From Plecoglossus altivelis (Eukaryota > Chordata > Actinopteri > Osmeriformes > Plecoglossidae), in the NCBI GenBank assembly GCA_036571765.1, contig BROE01000010.1, positions 6,656,400 through 6,720,399 on the forward strand: 64,000 nt of DNA, read 5' to 3'. This document shows, piece by piece, positions 1 through 11,130 of this stretch (position 1 is the stretch's first letter; the number at the start of each line of letters is the position of its first letter). The position numbers and the translations under genes were made by a program. Below the pieces are notes generated by a model that saw only the letters and a program-made list of their open reading frames with translations, had not been told where the DNA came from and did no database searches.

Positions 1-77
1 TTTGTTTACCGTTTCTCTCTCTGCTCCTCGTTTTCCTGCTGCCCTCTTGCTTGTCGCTGCCATCCTCCCTCATCCAG

Positions 78-3000
78 ATGAGCGCGGTGGGCATCACGGA
101 GAACGCCAAGGGGGACAACAAGAAGTTTGAAATCTGGTGCAATTCGAGAGAGGAGGTGTTCATTGTCCAGGTCAGCCACAGAGGAAATAGAAGGACATTG
201 TTTTATTGACCTTTTATTTTATCTTGAAATCTAGAAATCTATTATTAATCTAGTGTCTAGAGTTAGAGTTGGAATTGCATTGGAAGGCCAATCCTTTAGG
301 AAACTCACTGCAAGTCACTGTTGTGGTGATCTGATCTCCTCCAGGCTGCGACCCCTGAGATCAAGACGTCATGGGTGAATGAGATCCGGAAGGTTCTTAC
401 TGGCCAGCTGAAGGCCTGCAGAGGTACACACACAACCACACCCGCACACACCATTGTCTATGGCTGCTGAACCTGCAGAGCAAACCTATCTGTACATGCA
501 TAAGGATTGTAAGCTAACTGTGAACAACCCCTGTCTTTCAGAAGCAAGCCAAATGAAAAGCTCTGAATCAACATCCCCAAGCAGCAATAACTCTTCTGTT
601 TCTCTCAGGTCAGCTTCACACACACAAACACGAGCATGCCATGCATGCACACACACATTTAATCCACCATTTACCTGCGTGTGTGTGTGTGTGTTCATTT
701 AGTCCTTTCAGAAGTAGCCAGAAAGGTGTGAAGAAACAGGAAGATAAAAAGGCGGAGCCTACGGTACCATCTGATTCAAACTCCTCCCCCAAGCAGAAAG
801 GTGAGCGGTTTGCAAAGAGAGAGAGTCACACTCATCTTGTTCATGTGTTCCCTCCTTCTACTACCACAGATCAACATCTGTGCAGTAGCGATTTCCTGGC
901 TCTTCTTCTGAGTCTCTCTCACTTTACTTTTCTGCTCTGTTAATAAGGGCGACTAATCTGACCTCCTTTTTTCTTTCCCCTCACTGCATTTTGTTTCTTC
1001 TCTCAATTGCTCCCACCACCTCATCCGTCTCGCTCTATTTTACTCTCTCTCTCTCTCTATCTCTCTCTGTCTCTCTCTGCCTCTCTCTCTCTCTCTCTGT
1101 CTCTCTGTCTCTCTTTCTCTCTTTGTCTCTCTCTGCCTCTCTCTGCCTCTCTCTCCTCCATGGTTATAGAGGACACAGTGACCAGTCCAACCACAGACAG
1201 GGCCTCAGTGGCAAAAAAACGCTTTACCTTACAGGGCTTCAGCAATCTAAAGAGCCAGAAAGGTAACAGCCAACTAGTTCCTAAATGGAGCTAATCTTCA
1301 CTGCGCACATTTACCCAGTCCTTTCACCCAGTCCCATGAAAGCTAACAGCATATTTAGATTTGTGAAGAACGTCAAGTGAATCGTTCTATGCTTTTCTTT
1401 CCAGACATTCTTCCCCCTGGTGGTAAAAGTCTAACATTGCCCATGGTCACACTCTGTCCACCAGGTACTGAGCCTACTGGCATTGTGGGACTTGTAGTTT
1501 AGGTACTTTCAGGTTTCAGATACAACATCCGAGTAAAGCTACGTTCTAGAAATAGATTCTAGGTTTTAAGAGGTTCTTTTGGGTAGATCTTGGTGGTTTG
1601 TATCTGAATCTGCTTTTGGACTTGTAGCTGGAGTTATAGACATACTAGAGATTGTTACTGTAGAGGATTAGAGTTTAGTGCACGGAATAGTGTAACATTT
1701 ATTCATGAATTATAGTTGAATCCCTTTCCTCACAGTAAAATACATCACAGAGATGATTCCATACGGACTGTAATACTGTTATTTCATTCATTTCTTCGCT
1801 AAGAGTTTCAATGGGTTAACTTTGAGGCTGGGCATGAGTCTGTCTTTCTCCCTGCAGCTTTTCTTCTCACATGCTTGATCTTAAACCCCCTTTTCTTCCT
1901 CCTCCTTCTTCTTCTCTGCCTCTCGTCTGACTGTGGCCAGGATCTCCCCTGAGCCCTGACCTCAAAACCAAACACCAGCTGAGAAAGAGCGATCCTACTC
2001 CCTTTGGCTTCAAAGGTATAGAAGCCCAGTATCAGTCCTACAGCCACGTTTGCTGCGGGCCCACAGTGTGTTCCCTGCCTCCCCTCCACCAGCATGCTCC
2101 TCTGTCTCAGCACACCTCTGTCTCTCTACACTGTGGCCATCCTCTCTGTGTTCACCTGACAGACCCATGGTTAAAGCATCTTCCACTTAGTCTCATTCAG
2201 TGGAGTGTGGCTGTCACCCTTCTCCCCATCCGGTGTGTAGATCCCAGCACCATCACCAAGCCCTCCTCCTTAGTGCTCTGACCACTGGCTCATTAGATGG
2301 GGGATGAACACCACCATACTGAGTGTGTCTTGATAGCTGTACGGGGGTTTGTCTGGGGGATGTTTTGTGCTTTTTTATTTTCATTTCCTGTCTTCCTCTT
2401 CTTTACATTGCTTTGGATAAAAGTGTCAGCTAAATGAACACATGACATCAATGACATGAAATTCAATTAATTTCATCGGAAGACTTAACAAAGAGGAGCT
2501 GGTTGACTGGCTGGTTGACTGGCTGGTTGACTGACTGGTTGACTGGCTGGTTGACCAGCGCTCGTAAGGTCGGTCTGTCAGGACAGGACTGACCTGTTGT
2601 TCCGTCCCTCCATCCGTCCGTTCCTTCAGACTCCCCTCACGTGTCTCTGAGCAGGGTCAAGTGGCTCAGCACCTCCAGTCTGCTCCAGTCCAAGAGGAGA
2701 GGTATGGTAGCCCTCTGACCAAGGACCTCAGCCCCGTAACGAGATGCCACGATGAAAGCACCGCAAACTAGTTTAACCAATAGAATGACCGAGTCCTTTT
2801 TCCAGAGGATGGAAGTGAAAACATACGCGGTTAAGAAGAGTTTGCAAGACACGCCGTGTTATGTGTTGATCAATGGAAAACCGCCTCGTTGTGGCATCTC
2901 TGTGTGGGGCTGTGGTCCTGGCTGTGTGCTGTGCTGTGGTCCTGCACCCCCTCCGCAAGCAGACTCCTTCCACCTCTCTGGTCTCTCTGGACACGCGGTG

Positions 3001-4245
3001 TCAGAATCCTCTCCGTCAGCTCGTGTTCCTCACGTTCCAGTTGGGTTCTTCTGGTTCTGTATCACTATAAGCTCGATCTTCCAGACTGCTATGGTGAACT
3101 GTTCTCCCATTTCTATTCACCTTTTAAATTAGGCGTCTTCGCTTCTCTGTCAAATGAGTCAACGTTGTACGTGGCTGCAGTTTATGGAACAGTCACCTTG
3201 GTGTTGCGTCAAATAAAAACATTGGTACTGATTGCTCAACGTGACTGGACAGGTGCAGATGATGTGTGTGGGTGTGGTGTCATAACTCCTCTTTCATCCC
3301 TCCACCCCCTGCTTTGTCATGTCTTTTGTCTCTTCATCTTTAGAGCCTTCCCTTTTAGACATGAGCAAAGTGACATCTGGCACCATCTCCTTTATGATTG
3401 TATCTTCATGACGATGTCTGACAGTGTCCCAGAAGAACTCATAAAACTCAATCAGTCCCCTAACCAGTCATCCTTCTGTTCCCCACCCACACACTCTCTC
3501 TCTCTCTCTGTCCCTCTCTCTTTCTCTCCCCCCTGTCTGTCTTCCTGTCCCTCGTCACCAGGCTGGAACAAGGCTTCCCTCTCGGTGGACGCATCAGAGG
3601 AGCAGGATGGATACTCCAGCACCGAGGACCCCCTGAACTCTGATGCTGAGGATGAGGGAGGACGGAAGCTGGTGAGTTACCATGGAAACGCTGATATGGG
3701 CTGCAGGGGATCTACAGTTTTCTATCTGCTCACCTCTCTACCAACTTATTATCGACCAGATACAGTTAAACTGCGAAACAAACTTCTTCGAAAACACTAT
3801 TACATGTATCTTAATGTTTCCTTACTTTTGTTTATATTGGGTCGACGTCTGTCGTAGGCATGAGTCGCCTGAGTAGGTGTGTGACCTTTGACCGGTTGTG
3901 TTCTCCCAGGCCCCTGGTAGATACACTGTGGTGGCTGACTACGAGAAGGGAGGGCCCCAGGAGCTGTCCGTCAAGAGTGGGGACATGGTCCAACTGATTA
4001 GAGAAGGAGAGGACAGCCAATGGTACGTCGCCCTCTCATTCTTCATAGAACGATTATGAAACCAAATATATATGGCGCATACTTGAATCAAAGTGTCACC
4101 TCGTTAGTGACTGGGTGCTTGTTGATGCTGAACTCCCCAGGTTCGTGAGGAATCTGCGGAGCAGCAAAGAAGGCTGGGTAGCAGCAACAAACCTCCTCAC
4201 TTTCATCTCAGAGTCTAAGTCCTCACAGTCTCTCAGCAGCTCAGG

Positions 4246-4300
<55 letters not shown>

Positions 4301-4544
4301 TGAGTCACTGCTTCTATCTTTGTCTTCCAGCCTCTTTCTTTCCTGTTTTCTATCAATCCATTCCATGTCCCTCCCTCCCTCCCTCACTCTCTAGCTCTCT
4401 TTCTTTCACTCTCATTAATGACAATGACGTGATTCACCTGTTTGTTGTCATCTTCCAGAGGGCAGTGTGTCAGGCCACCTCAGCACTTCCTCCAGCTGCA
4501 GTGAAACGGGGACATACACAAGCTTCTCTGACATCAAGCCCTGA
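78..4544 (+). CDS. mcf2l: MCF2L-type Rho guanine nucleotide exchange factor, 3' part (PH end and SH3)
   Basis: Only the last 12 exons lie in the window; the gene enters from the left. Exons: 78-170, 345-423, 542-608, 703-800, 1170-1262, 1405-1464, 1941-2015, 2630-2701, 3562-3671, 3910-4022, 4141-4244, 4459-4544 (TGA). All joins keep frame with GT-AG borders. The first two exons give the end of a PH domain (KFEIWCNSREEVFIVQ, then TSWVNEIRKVLTGQL), which follows the catalytic DH domain in Dbl-family GEFs. A Ser/Lys-rich linker follows, with KSDPTPFGFKG and DGYSSTEDPLNSDAEDE. Exons 3910-4244 encode an SH3 domain (YTVVADYEKGGPQELSVKSG ... GWVAATNL). MCF2L/DBS activates RhoA and Cdc42 at membranes; the PH-linker-SH3 tail fits MCF2L better than MCF2. 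A fish paralogue label (a or b) cannot be assigned. The cassette exons at 1405 and 2630 rest on phase and splice sites more than on homology. Confidence 0.85.
1042..1154 (+). repeat. (CT)n microsatellite in an MCF2L intron
   Basis: Nearly pure CT with occasional G and A, ending just before the acceptor of the exon at 1170; it serves as an extended pyrimidine tract. Confidence 0.9.
2290..2445 (+). mobile_element. Possible SINE/L2-type 3' tail remnant in an MCF2L intron
   Basis: The segment TTTGGATAAAAGTGTCAGCTAAATGAA near 2411-2437 resembles the 3' tail shared by many fish SINEs and L2-like LINEs (TTTGGATAAAAGCGTCTGCTAAATGA type). The 5' extent is unclear. Confidence 0.4.
2503..2554 (+). repeat. 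12-bp tandem repeat GGTTGACTGGCT in an MCF2L intron
   Basis: About four imperfect copies of GGTTGACTGGCT. Confidence 0.8.
3910..4244 (+). other. mcf2l: SH3 domain exons of the MCF2L-type gene
   Basis: Two exons (3910-4022 and 4141-4244) joined in phase 2 encode one SH3 fold. The ALYDY-like strand reads VVADYE, the RT/n-Src region carries GDMVQLI and the DSQWF tryptophan, and the end carries GWVAATNL. The tail after it is Ser-rich and ends SFSDIKP before the stop at 4542-4544. Confidence 0.8.
4249..4300 (+). repeat. (GT)n(GA)n microsatellite at the last MCF2L donor
   Basis: A GT run followed by a GA run, beginning within five bases of the donor at 4245. Confidence 0.9.
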
Positions 4545-6250
4545 GGACACGCCTCTTTTCTGCTTCAGAACCACCTTGTGGTCAACTCTTTGAATGACAC
4601 GTGCACTTTTCTACCACACCCACACACACACATATATACAGTGTGTTGACACAGTAACAGAGGCAGCTTGGAACGAAGCAAACAGAACAGCTCAAAGTTG
4701 GCTCACCATCCCGTCAGTGGGAAAGGAGGTGTGTACTTTGAACTGCTCTCCACTCATCACAGCTCTCAGGAATCAAGGAAGGTGTTTGTGTACACAATTT
4801 CCTGAGTTTGGGAGTGGGATTGGCCCTGGTTGGAGCTGGCGATTGAGATGCAGTTTTTGTTGAAGCAGTGACTAGACTGGCACTAGGGCCAATGTAGGCG
4901 GTAGATGTAATCTACCCTCTGGCCCCTCCCCCAGTGGTGTGACAGACATTTTGGCCCACCCTAACCCTATCTCACCTGTCCTGCGTCACCACCCTCACTA
5001 ACAGCCTTGACCCCCCCCCCCCCCCCTCCACTTGTGCTAACTAAGAGAAGAGGAGGAACCAAGAAATTGCACTTAACTCCCTCCCCTTATTCAGCACGGA
5101 CACAGAACCCCCCCTCAGTCCCCTGGTCTCCTCAGGGGAACCTGTTTGTTGTGAGACTTCTTGCTGTACGAAGTCTGTCAGAATGTCCTCAGTCTATCAG
5201 GAGATAATCTTCTATCCATGTGTCACTGTCTCCCCAAGGTTCCTATAAACGTGAAGTCATGTCCTTTGAAATGTCAAATGTGGGCCTCTTAGTAGGCAGA
5301 TTGGTGCAAAACACAAAAACTACTGTCCTAGACCAAGGAATAAAACAAATAAAACGTATATTAAATAAACATCTCACTGTCACTATACAGTTCCAACAGG
5401 GCACGTTATTTTTACAATGTAAATTCCAAGACGTTTAACAATGTATAACTCCAATCAGAAGCGTAATATTGTTGTTCGGAAGGTTTTTAAAGTTGCATGA
5501 CACTCCGGCCCTGGGTCTGAAGCCGTGGCCTTCCTCCCTGCCCCAGGCTGCCTCCAGACATGGGAGAGAAACCTCCTGAATGCTTGTCGTTGAGGAGGCT
5601 ACGTTGCAGAACACACTGACAGAAATGTATGTGTTAGAGCTGCAACCATTCTCTACGGTCTTGACTAGGGGACGTTGTCAGCTCTATTACATTACATTAC
5701 GGATCTGTCTTTTGTTTTTAAAGGCGTTCTCTTCTGAACAAGGTTTCTTCTTGGTCATTGGTCTTTCATGGTTGGTCTTTCAATCAGAAACCTGAGGTCA
5801 GGGGTAGCTTCCTCTCACAGTGACTGAAGCGTGATGGATACCACATAACACCCCTGAAGAGTCAGATTCCGACAAAAATGAAAGAATGTCGTAGTTTCAT
5901 GTGGTCTGAAACAACTGTGAAAACTGACCCAGAGAGTGGGGACTCTCGATGGCATTATTGATCAATATGTAAAGGTTAACTTATTTTATCATGAAATGAC
6001 ATTTGTACAGATATCACCTTATACCTCAGATTTGTCTTTGAATATATGTATATTGGCTATGAAGACTCTAATGTTTTGGTGGATCACAGTCTTATTGTGT
6101 ATCAAAGAGATTTTATTGACTTTTGTGGCATGGTTCCAATGTCGTTGTCTAAAACCCCCTGGTGAAAATGCAACTGTCGGCTCTGAATTTTAACAGGACA
6201 TACATTTTTAGGTGTCTCACCAGATTCAATAAAGGTTTTAAACATTTTTT
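4545..6250 (+). other. Probable 3' UTR of the MCF2L-type gene
   Basis: There is no coding exon after the stop at 4542-4544. The stretch becomes AT-rich, and a consensus AATAAA lies at 6228-6233, so the transcript may end near 6250. Scattered AATAAA-like sites near 5340 could give a shorter form. Open frames here are short and show no family similarity. Confidence 0.5.
6228..6233 (+). other. Poly(A) signal AATAAA, MCF2L-type gene
   Basis: Consensus hexamer in AT-rich sequence about 1.7 kb after the stop codon, followed by T-rich sequence. It is the last good hexamer before the CAB39L promoter region. Confidence 0.45.
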
Positions 6251-7060
6251 TAAATTTTCTGAAACTGCTGTTTTATTAGATGTCCTCTGTATAACACACC
6301 ACACCCATTGTTATATTCCACATACCCTTTTCATGAAATGGGAATAGAAATTCAAATAACTCCGAACTGCTTGTCAACTTTTTCTATAAAACTTTCACAC
6401 TGAAACTGTACTTGTAGTACACCCATGACAAGACTAATCACGAACTGACCATAGGTCAGGATTGCCTGCATTCAGCATTTGATAGCTCTCTAAAGTAACA
6501 AACCCATAGCATAAGTAGAGTACAGCAGTAGATCAAGGGTCAGAGGTGTGTAGTTCTACAGTCTTTGAGGCAAGAACGAAAGAACGCTATATTTAGCCGT
6601 ATCGTCATCCAGACTTGAGCAACATGCATTCATCTATGGTTTTGTCATGGCATCAAATGGCATTAAATACCACTGCAAATATGGAGGGATTTAAAATGCA
6701 CAATGTATTATGTTAGTTATTACAGCTGACCTAGAACATTATCATACGTGTTACAAAAACGGAAAATTTTGAGAAAATTACATTACTTGACCACATAGCT
6801 AGCACAAGCTATTGAGGTTTATTATCACAGTGAACATGTATATTACTTGGTAGTATATGAATATGTTGTCTCTCGTTTGAGTATTTTCAATGTAAATGCA
6901 CACAGCGCGTTTCCATTAAATTCTTAACCGAGCTGTACAACAACCCCCATATAACACCAAAAGACACAAAAAAACGGACATTCTGAGTTGGCAATATTGA
7001 ATTATTGTTCGATTACAGAAGGTTTAAAAAAAAAAAACAACAATCCAAGGAAGACAGGAA
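6251..7060. other. Intergenic, AT-rich, nothing recognised
   Basis: No open frame, repeat family or RNA gene can be recognised. It separates the MCF2L-type 3' end from the presumed CAB39L promoter. Confidence 0.5.
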
Positions 7061-7099
7061 ATGTGGCCTGACGTCACCTGGAGGAAAGCTCCAATAGGA

Positions 7100-7337
7100 T
7101 GGTTTGTTGTGAAGGTCTGGTTCGGGACTGCGCCTCATCTCGAATCAAACCGAATGGAATTCTGCACTGCCTTCTTAAAAGATTCCGCACATACACACAT
7201 TCCTCTGACGTTTCGCCCAGCGACGTACACCGCGCTGGCGTGACCAGAAAAAAAAAAGCAGCTTGCTCGGTAACATTGTGGATCGGGACAGCAGTCAAGA
7301 TATTCGAGAGCAAAGCAACTATTCATAACGTAAGACC
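7100..7337 (+). other. Possible non-coding first exon of CAB39L
   Basis: A stretch richer in CpG than its surroundings ends in a strong donor, ACC followed by GTAAGT at 7338-7343; a second possible donor lies at 7330. The CAB39L start codon sits in an exon that begins only at 10218, so at least one upstream untranslated exon is needed, and this is the best candidate. The 5' boundary is a guess. Confidence 0.3.
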
Positions 7338-8313
7338 GTAAGTACCCATCGTTGATGGTGCATCATCGAAGGCTAGGCCATTTTAGCTCCAGAATGAGCC
7401 TAGTGGAATATTCTGATGTCGCCCTTGACATTGTTACAAACTTCAATCGAATTGATATGCGTGCTAACTATGTAGCCATGATCAATTTCCTTCCACAGCT
7501 TCCTAAACGTTTGTCATAATTAGGGTGTAGCGCACAAAAGCGATTTTGGCGGATCCGTTTGGGAGCGCTATTGTGGCAAATGAAGTTTGGACGGGCCTCT
7601 GTGTTAGCGTTCATAAATGTCTCGTTATCTTGGTCAAATTTCTAATGTTGACATTACACGCCTTCGTCCTAGAACGAACGCGTTTCCCTGAAAATGCCGT
7701 CCTCGCTTCTGAGCGAACGAGCAGAAAACAAGGGGGTGTGTATGTGTCACGCATCGATTGTGTGAAGTCAGCCTTTGTGCTCGTATTTGTTATGATTTGG
7801 TTATAGCGATGCCATAGATGCCTTCCTTGTGTATGCGTCGTGCGCAGGGGCAACGTCAATTGACAGCAGGCAAACAGGCCATCGTTAGGCCCTAGTTTAG
7901 TATTGTCTATCTAGGCAGCTGCTCTTTTTTTGTAATAGGCTATCCAATGCAAAATACATAACAAGCGGTTGTAATTTAATAGGAGGTTTAATGTAAAAAA
8001 AAACTGCAATCGCTTGTTGGCGATGTGGTAACGTGGCTTCTGCGGTTGAGCAATACGCAAGTTATTCACACCCGAGTGGTATGTGAAGGTGTATTGATAG
8101 TGTGCGTTAAAAAACTTAAACTGTCAATGAAGAGATACCTCAATGCTTGTTTAACCCTCGTGACAGTCCCAGTGTTCCATGCCAGCTAGTGTTGTATAGC
8201 CTGTGTTCAGTGATCTGGAGTGAGCTGTCCTTGTTGTTTGGGCTTGCAGTGCTGGAGTGATGTTAACTACATGAGGAAGCTAATGGAAAATAATGTCGGT
8301 GACTGTGTCTGGA

Positions 8314-8352
<39 letters not shown>

Positions 8353-8451
8353 TTCCCACTCTCTCCTTCCCGTGTCTGTCTTTCTCTCTGCCCCTCACCC
8401 TCATCTCTCTCTCTCTCTCTCTATACCTCTCTCTTTCTTTCTTTCTTTCTT

Positions 8452-8491
<40 letters not shown>

Positions 8492-10217
8492 TTTCTCTCT
8501 CACTTTAGTTTAGTTTAGACTGTATCCTATTCATGTTTAATAGATGACTCCACTCTCCAGCCCCTGATGTGTATGTGATCCACTCCAGGATATGAACAGG
8601 GCACACAGGCCAGCCTAGTGTCTCGCTATTCCCCACCACCTCACCACATAAGCTTGCTGGAGTGGTGGAAACTATGCTTGCTTTCAGGCCACTTGAGTCC
8701 TGGTCCCAGCAGAGGGTTTCAGAGCCAGGGGAGGTGGCCAATGTCAGACTGTAGCCATCCAGATCCCCTGCGCTGCTCTTCGTACACGCTCGCCGCGAGC
8801 CAGGAAAGACGTTCTGGGTTTGAACGTTCGTAAATCTAGAGGTGATGATTCCACGTCGAAGAGCACGATCCAAGCGTTTTCCCCCAGCAGAGATGAGAGG
8901 TTGTCTTGGAACTCTCTCCGGTCAATAACGTCATGTTATATGTGATGTCATGACAGGTAGCAGATGAGGACTCGTAGTAGAAATATGTGTCTTCAGAACC
9001 ACAGTTGGAAGCAGGGATGGAAAAACCTGGAAGCAGCGTCACCGGGTAGCTTGTCTCTCCTCTCCCCCTGCGGTGGCTGAAGCCTAGACGTGGGGATCAT
9101 CGCCTCTGTGATGGACACATACCCAGAGAGCATTTACCGTTTGACTGGCTGATGGGTGGCTGGGTGGCTTATTCAAGTTTCATCACAGCTCACGCTAATC
9201 CCACTCCTTCCTGGGAAAGGCGTTCCCTCGGTGCGCTGAGTAGGACAGGAGCGGTGGGCCGTTGGAGGGTACTGCTCTGAAGAAACTGGGGTTCCGAGAT
9301 TGCCGCGTTTGTTTTGTTTTTGTGCGTTCCGCAACAAAGAAATGCTAATGTCTCAAAGTGCTGCTGAGGCAAGATGGGTGTCCGGCCTGTGAAGGAGTTT
9401 AAGTTCATGTTCTGAAGTGTTGGGCTCCTCTGCTGAGGCCACGGAGGTGGACTGGGATCAAAGTGACAAGCTCCTGGCATCAGCAAGAGCAGCAGTCAGC
9501 TGGAGGAGAGAGGGACGGAGGGAGAGGGGGAGGGAGGGAGGGAGAAAGAGGAGGGGAGGGGAGGGAGAGAGAGAGAGTCGTAATACCATGGCCTTGCACT
9601 CCCTGACCAGGATTATCAGTCACAAGTTTGAACCACTCTCCTCCCATAACTCCTTCTCTTTTTATGCTCTACACTGTGTCAGGGTCTGCCCTGCAAACAA
9701 GCAAACATTCCATGACAATAGTGTCTTAATGTGCTATTCTCTATAACTGTGTTTTAGGTGCCAGCCAGCATTGCTACTGTAGTTGCCACCAACAACGTTT
9801 TGATTCAGTCTCTTGCTTACAGTCTCTAACCCCCCCCTCCCCCCATACACACACACACACTCTCCCTCTGTCTCGCTCGCTGTCTTTCTCTCACACACAC
9901 CTGTGTGAGCTGCGGTTTGGCTGCCGTGCCGTAGTTGAGTTGCCATGGTGACAGTGCGTCGCTGGATGCAGTGAGGTGTGCAGAGGGCAGTCTGACTCAG
10001 GAGAATGCGGGTGTAATGGTCTTTTATGAATCACTGAGTCCCAGGAAGGAAACTGTCTTGCCATCCCTCCCTCCCTCCTGCTACTGCTTCGGTGTATCCA
10101 TCTCTTCAGCTATAGCATACTGTGAGCAGCATCAGTAAGTTAGTGGTGTGGCGAGTTGTAGCCTTCAGCATGCTTTTAGAAGGAGATCTAAGGTGAGGTT
10201 TGTCTTGTGTGTTTCAG
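7338..10217 (+). other. Presumed CAB39L 5' UTR intron
   Basis: No protein similarity on either strand. It holds a compound (CT)n/(CTTT)n microsatellite at 8320-8505, a G/A-rich tract near 9510-9580 and short CA runs near 9850-9900. It ends in the acceptor at 10216-10217. Confidence 0.35.
8320..8505 (+). repeat. (CT)n and (CTTT)n compound microsatellite
   Basis: Long pyrimidine tract in the presumed CAB39L 5' intron. Confidence 0.9.
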
Positions 10218-10251
10218 GTTTGAGGAGAGACTCAGGAGTGGAACTGCCAGT

Positions 10252-10983
10252 ATGCCGCTGTTCGGTAAATCCCACAAGAGTCCGGCAGACATCGTCAAGA
10301 CCTTGAAGGAGAACCTTGCCATCCTGGTCAAACAGGACAAGAAGACAGAGAAGGTAATGTATGTGTGTGTGTGTCTGTGTGTCAGAGAGTGACATACACA
10401 GACACAGAGACAGAGAGAGAGAGATGCACAGAGAGAGGGAGAGAGACACACACACGCAGAGAGAGAGCTGGAGCAAGGTTGTCTAGGGCATCTTCCAGCC
10501 TGGGATATTGGGTCCGGTCAGTTCTGGTTGCTTTGGTGCCCCTATCTGACATCAGGCTGTGAAAGTAGCACTGCAGCCCAGCCTGGTAATGTGTTTACAC
10601 CCCACTGTAAAGACTCTGTCTGTCCCTCTCACACACACCCTCACTCCACCACACCACTGTCTAGCTCTTTGCCCAGCCCGGCTCAAACCCAAGCCAACCA
10701 AACAGTTTAGTTTGTACATAAACATTCTGGACTGTTGTTGAGGCAATTTTCACTGGAGCATTTCAGCCAGCGTTTGCGTGTGTCCTCTCTCCTCCCAGGC
10801 GTCTGAGGAGGTGTCTAAGTGTCTGGTGGCCATGAAGGAGATCCTGTATGGGACCAATGACAAGGAGCCTCACACAGAGACGGTGGCCCAGCTGGCCCAG
10901 GAGCTGTATAACAGCGGCCTGCTCATCTCACTGGTGGAGAACCTGCAAGTCATCGACTTTGAGGTGGAATACACACACCTACG

Positions 10984-11019
<36 letters not shown>

Positions 11020-11086
11020 CATGCGCAGGACCAGGCCATCACACTGAGACGGAACATTCTGGAGATGTCCTGTTGTGGTAAACGTG

Positions 11087-11130
<44 letters not shown>

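Noticed and set aside
2856..3857. 333-codon open frame on the plus strand
   Set aside because: It reads through introns; only the part 3562-3671 is a real MCF2L exon. The rest has no family similarity.
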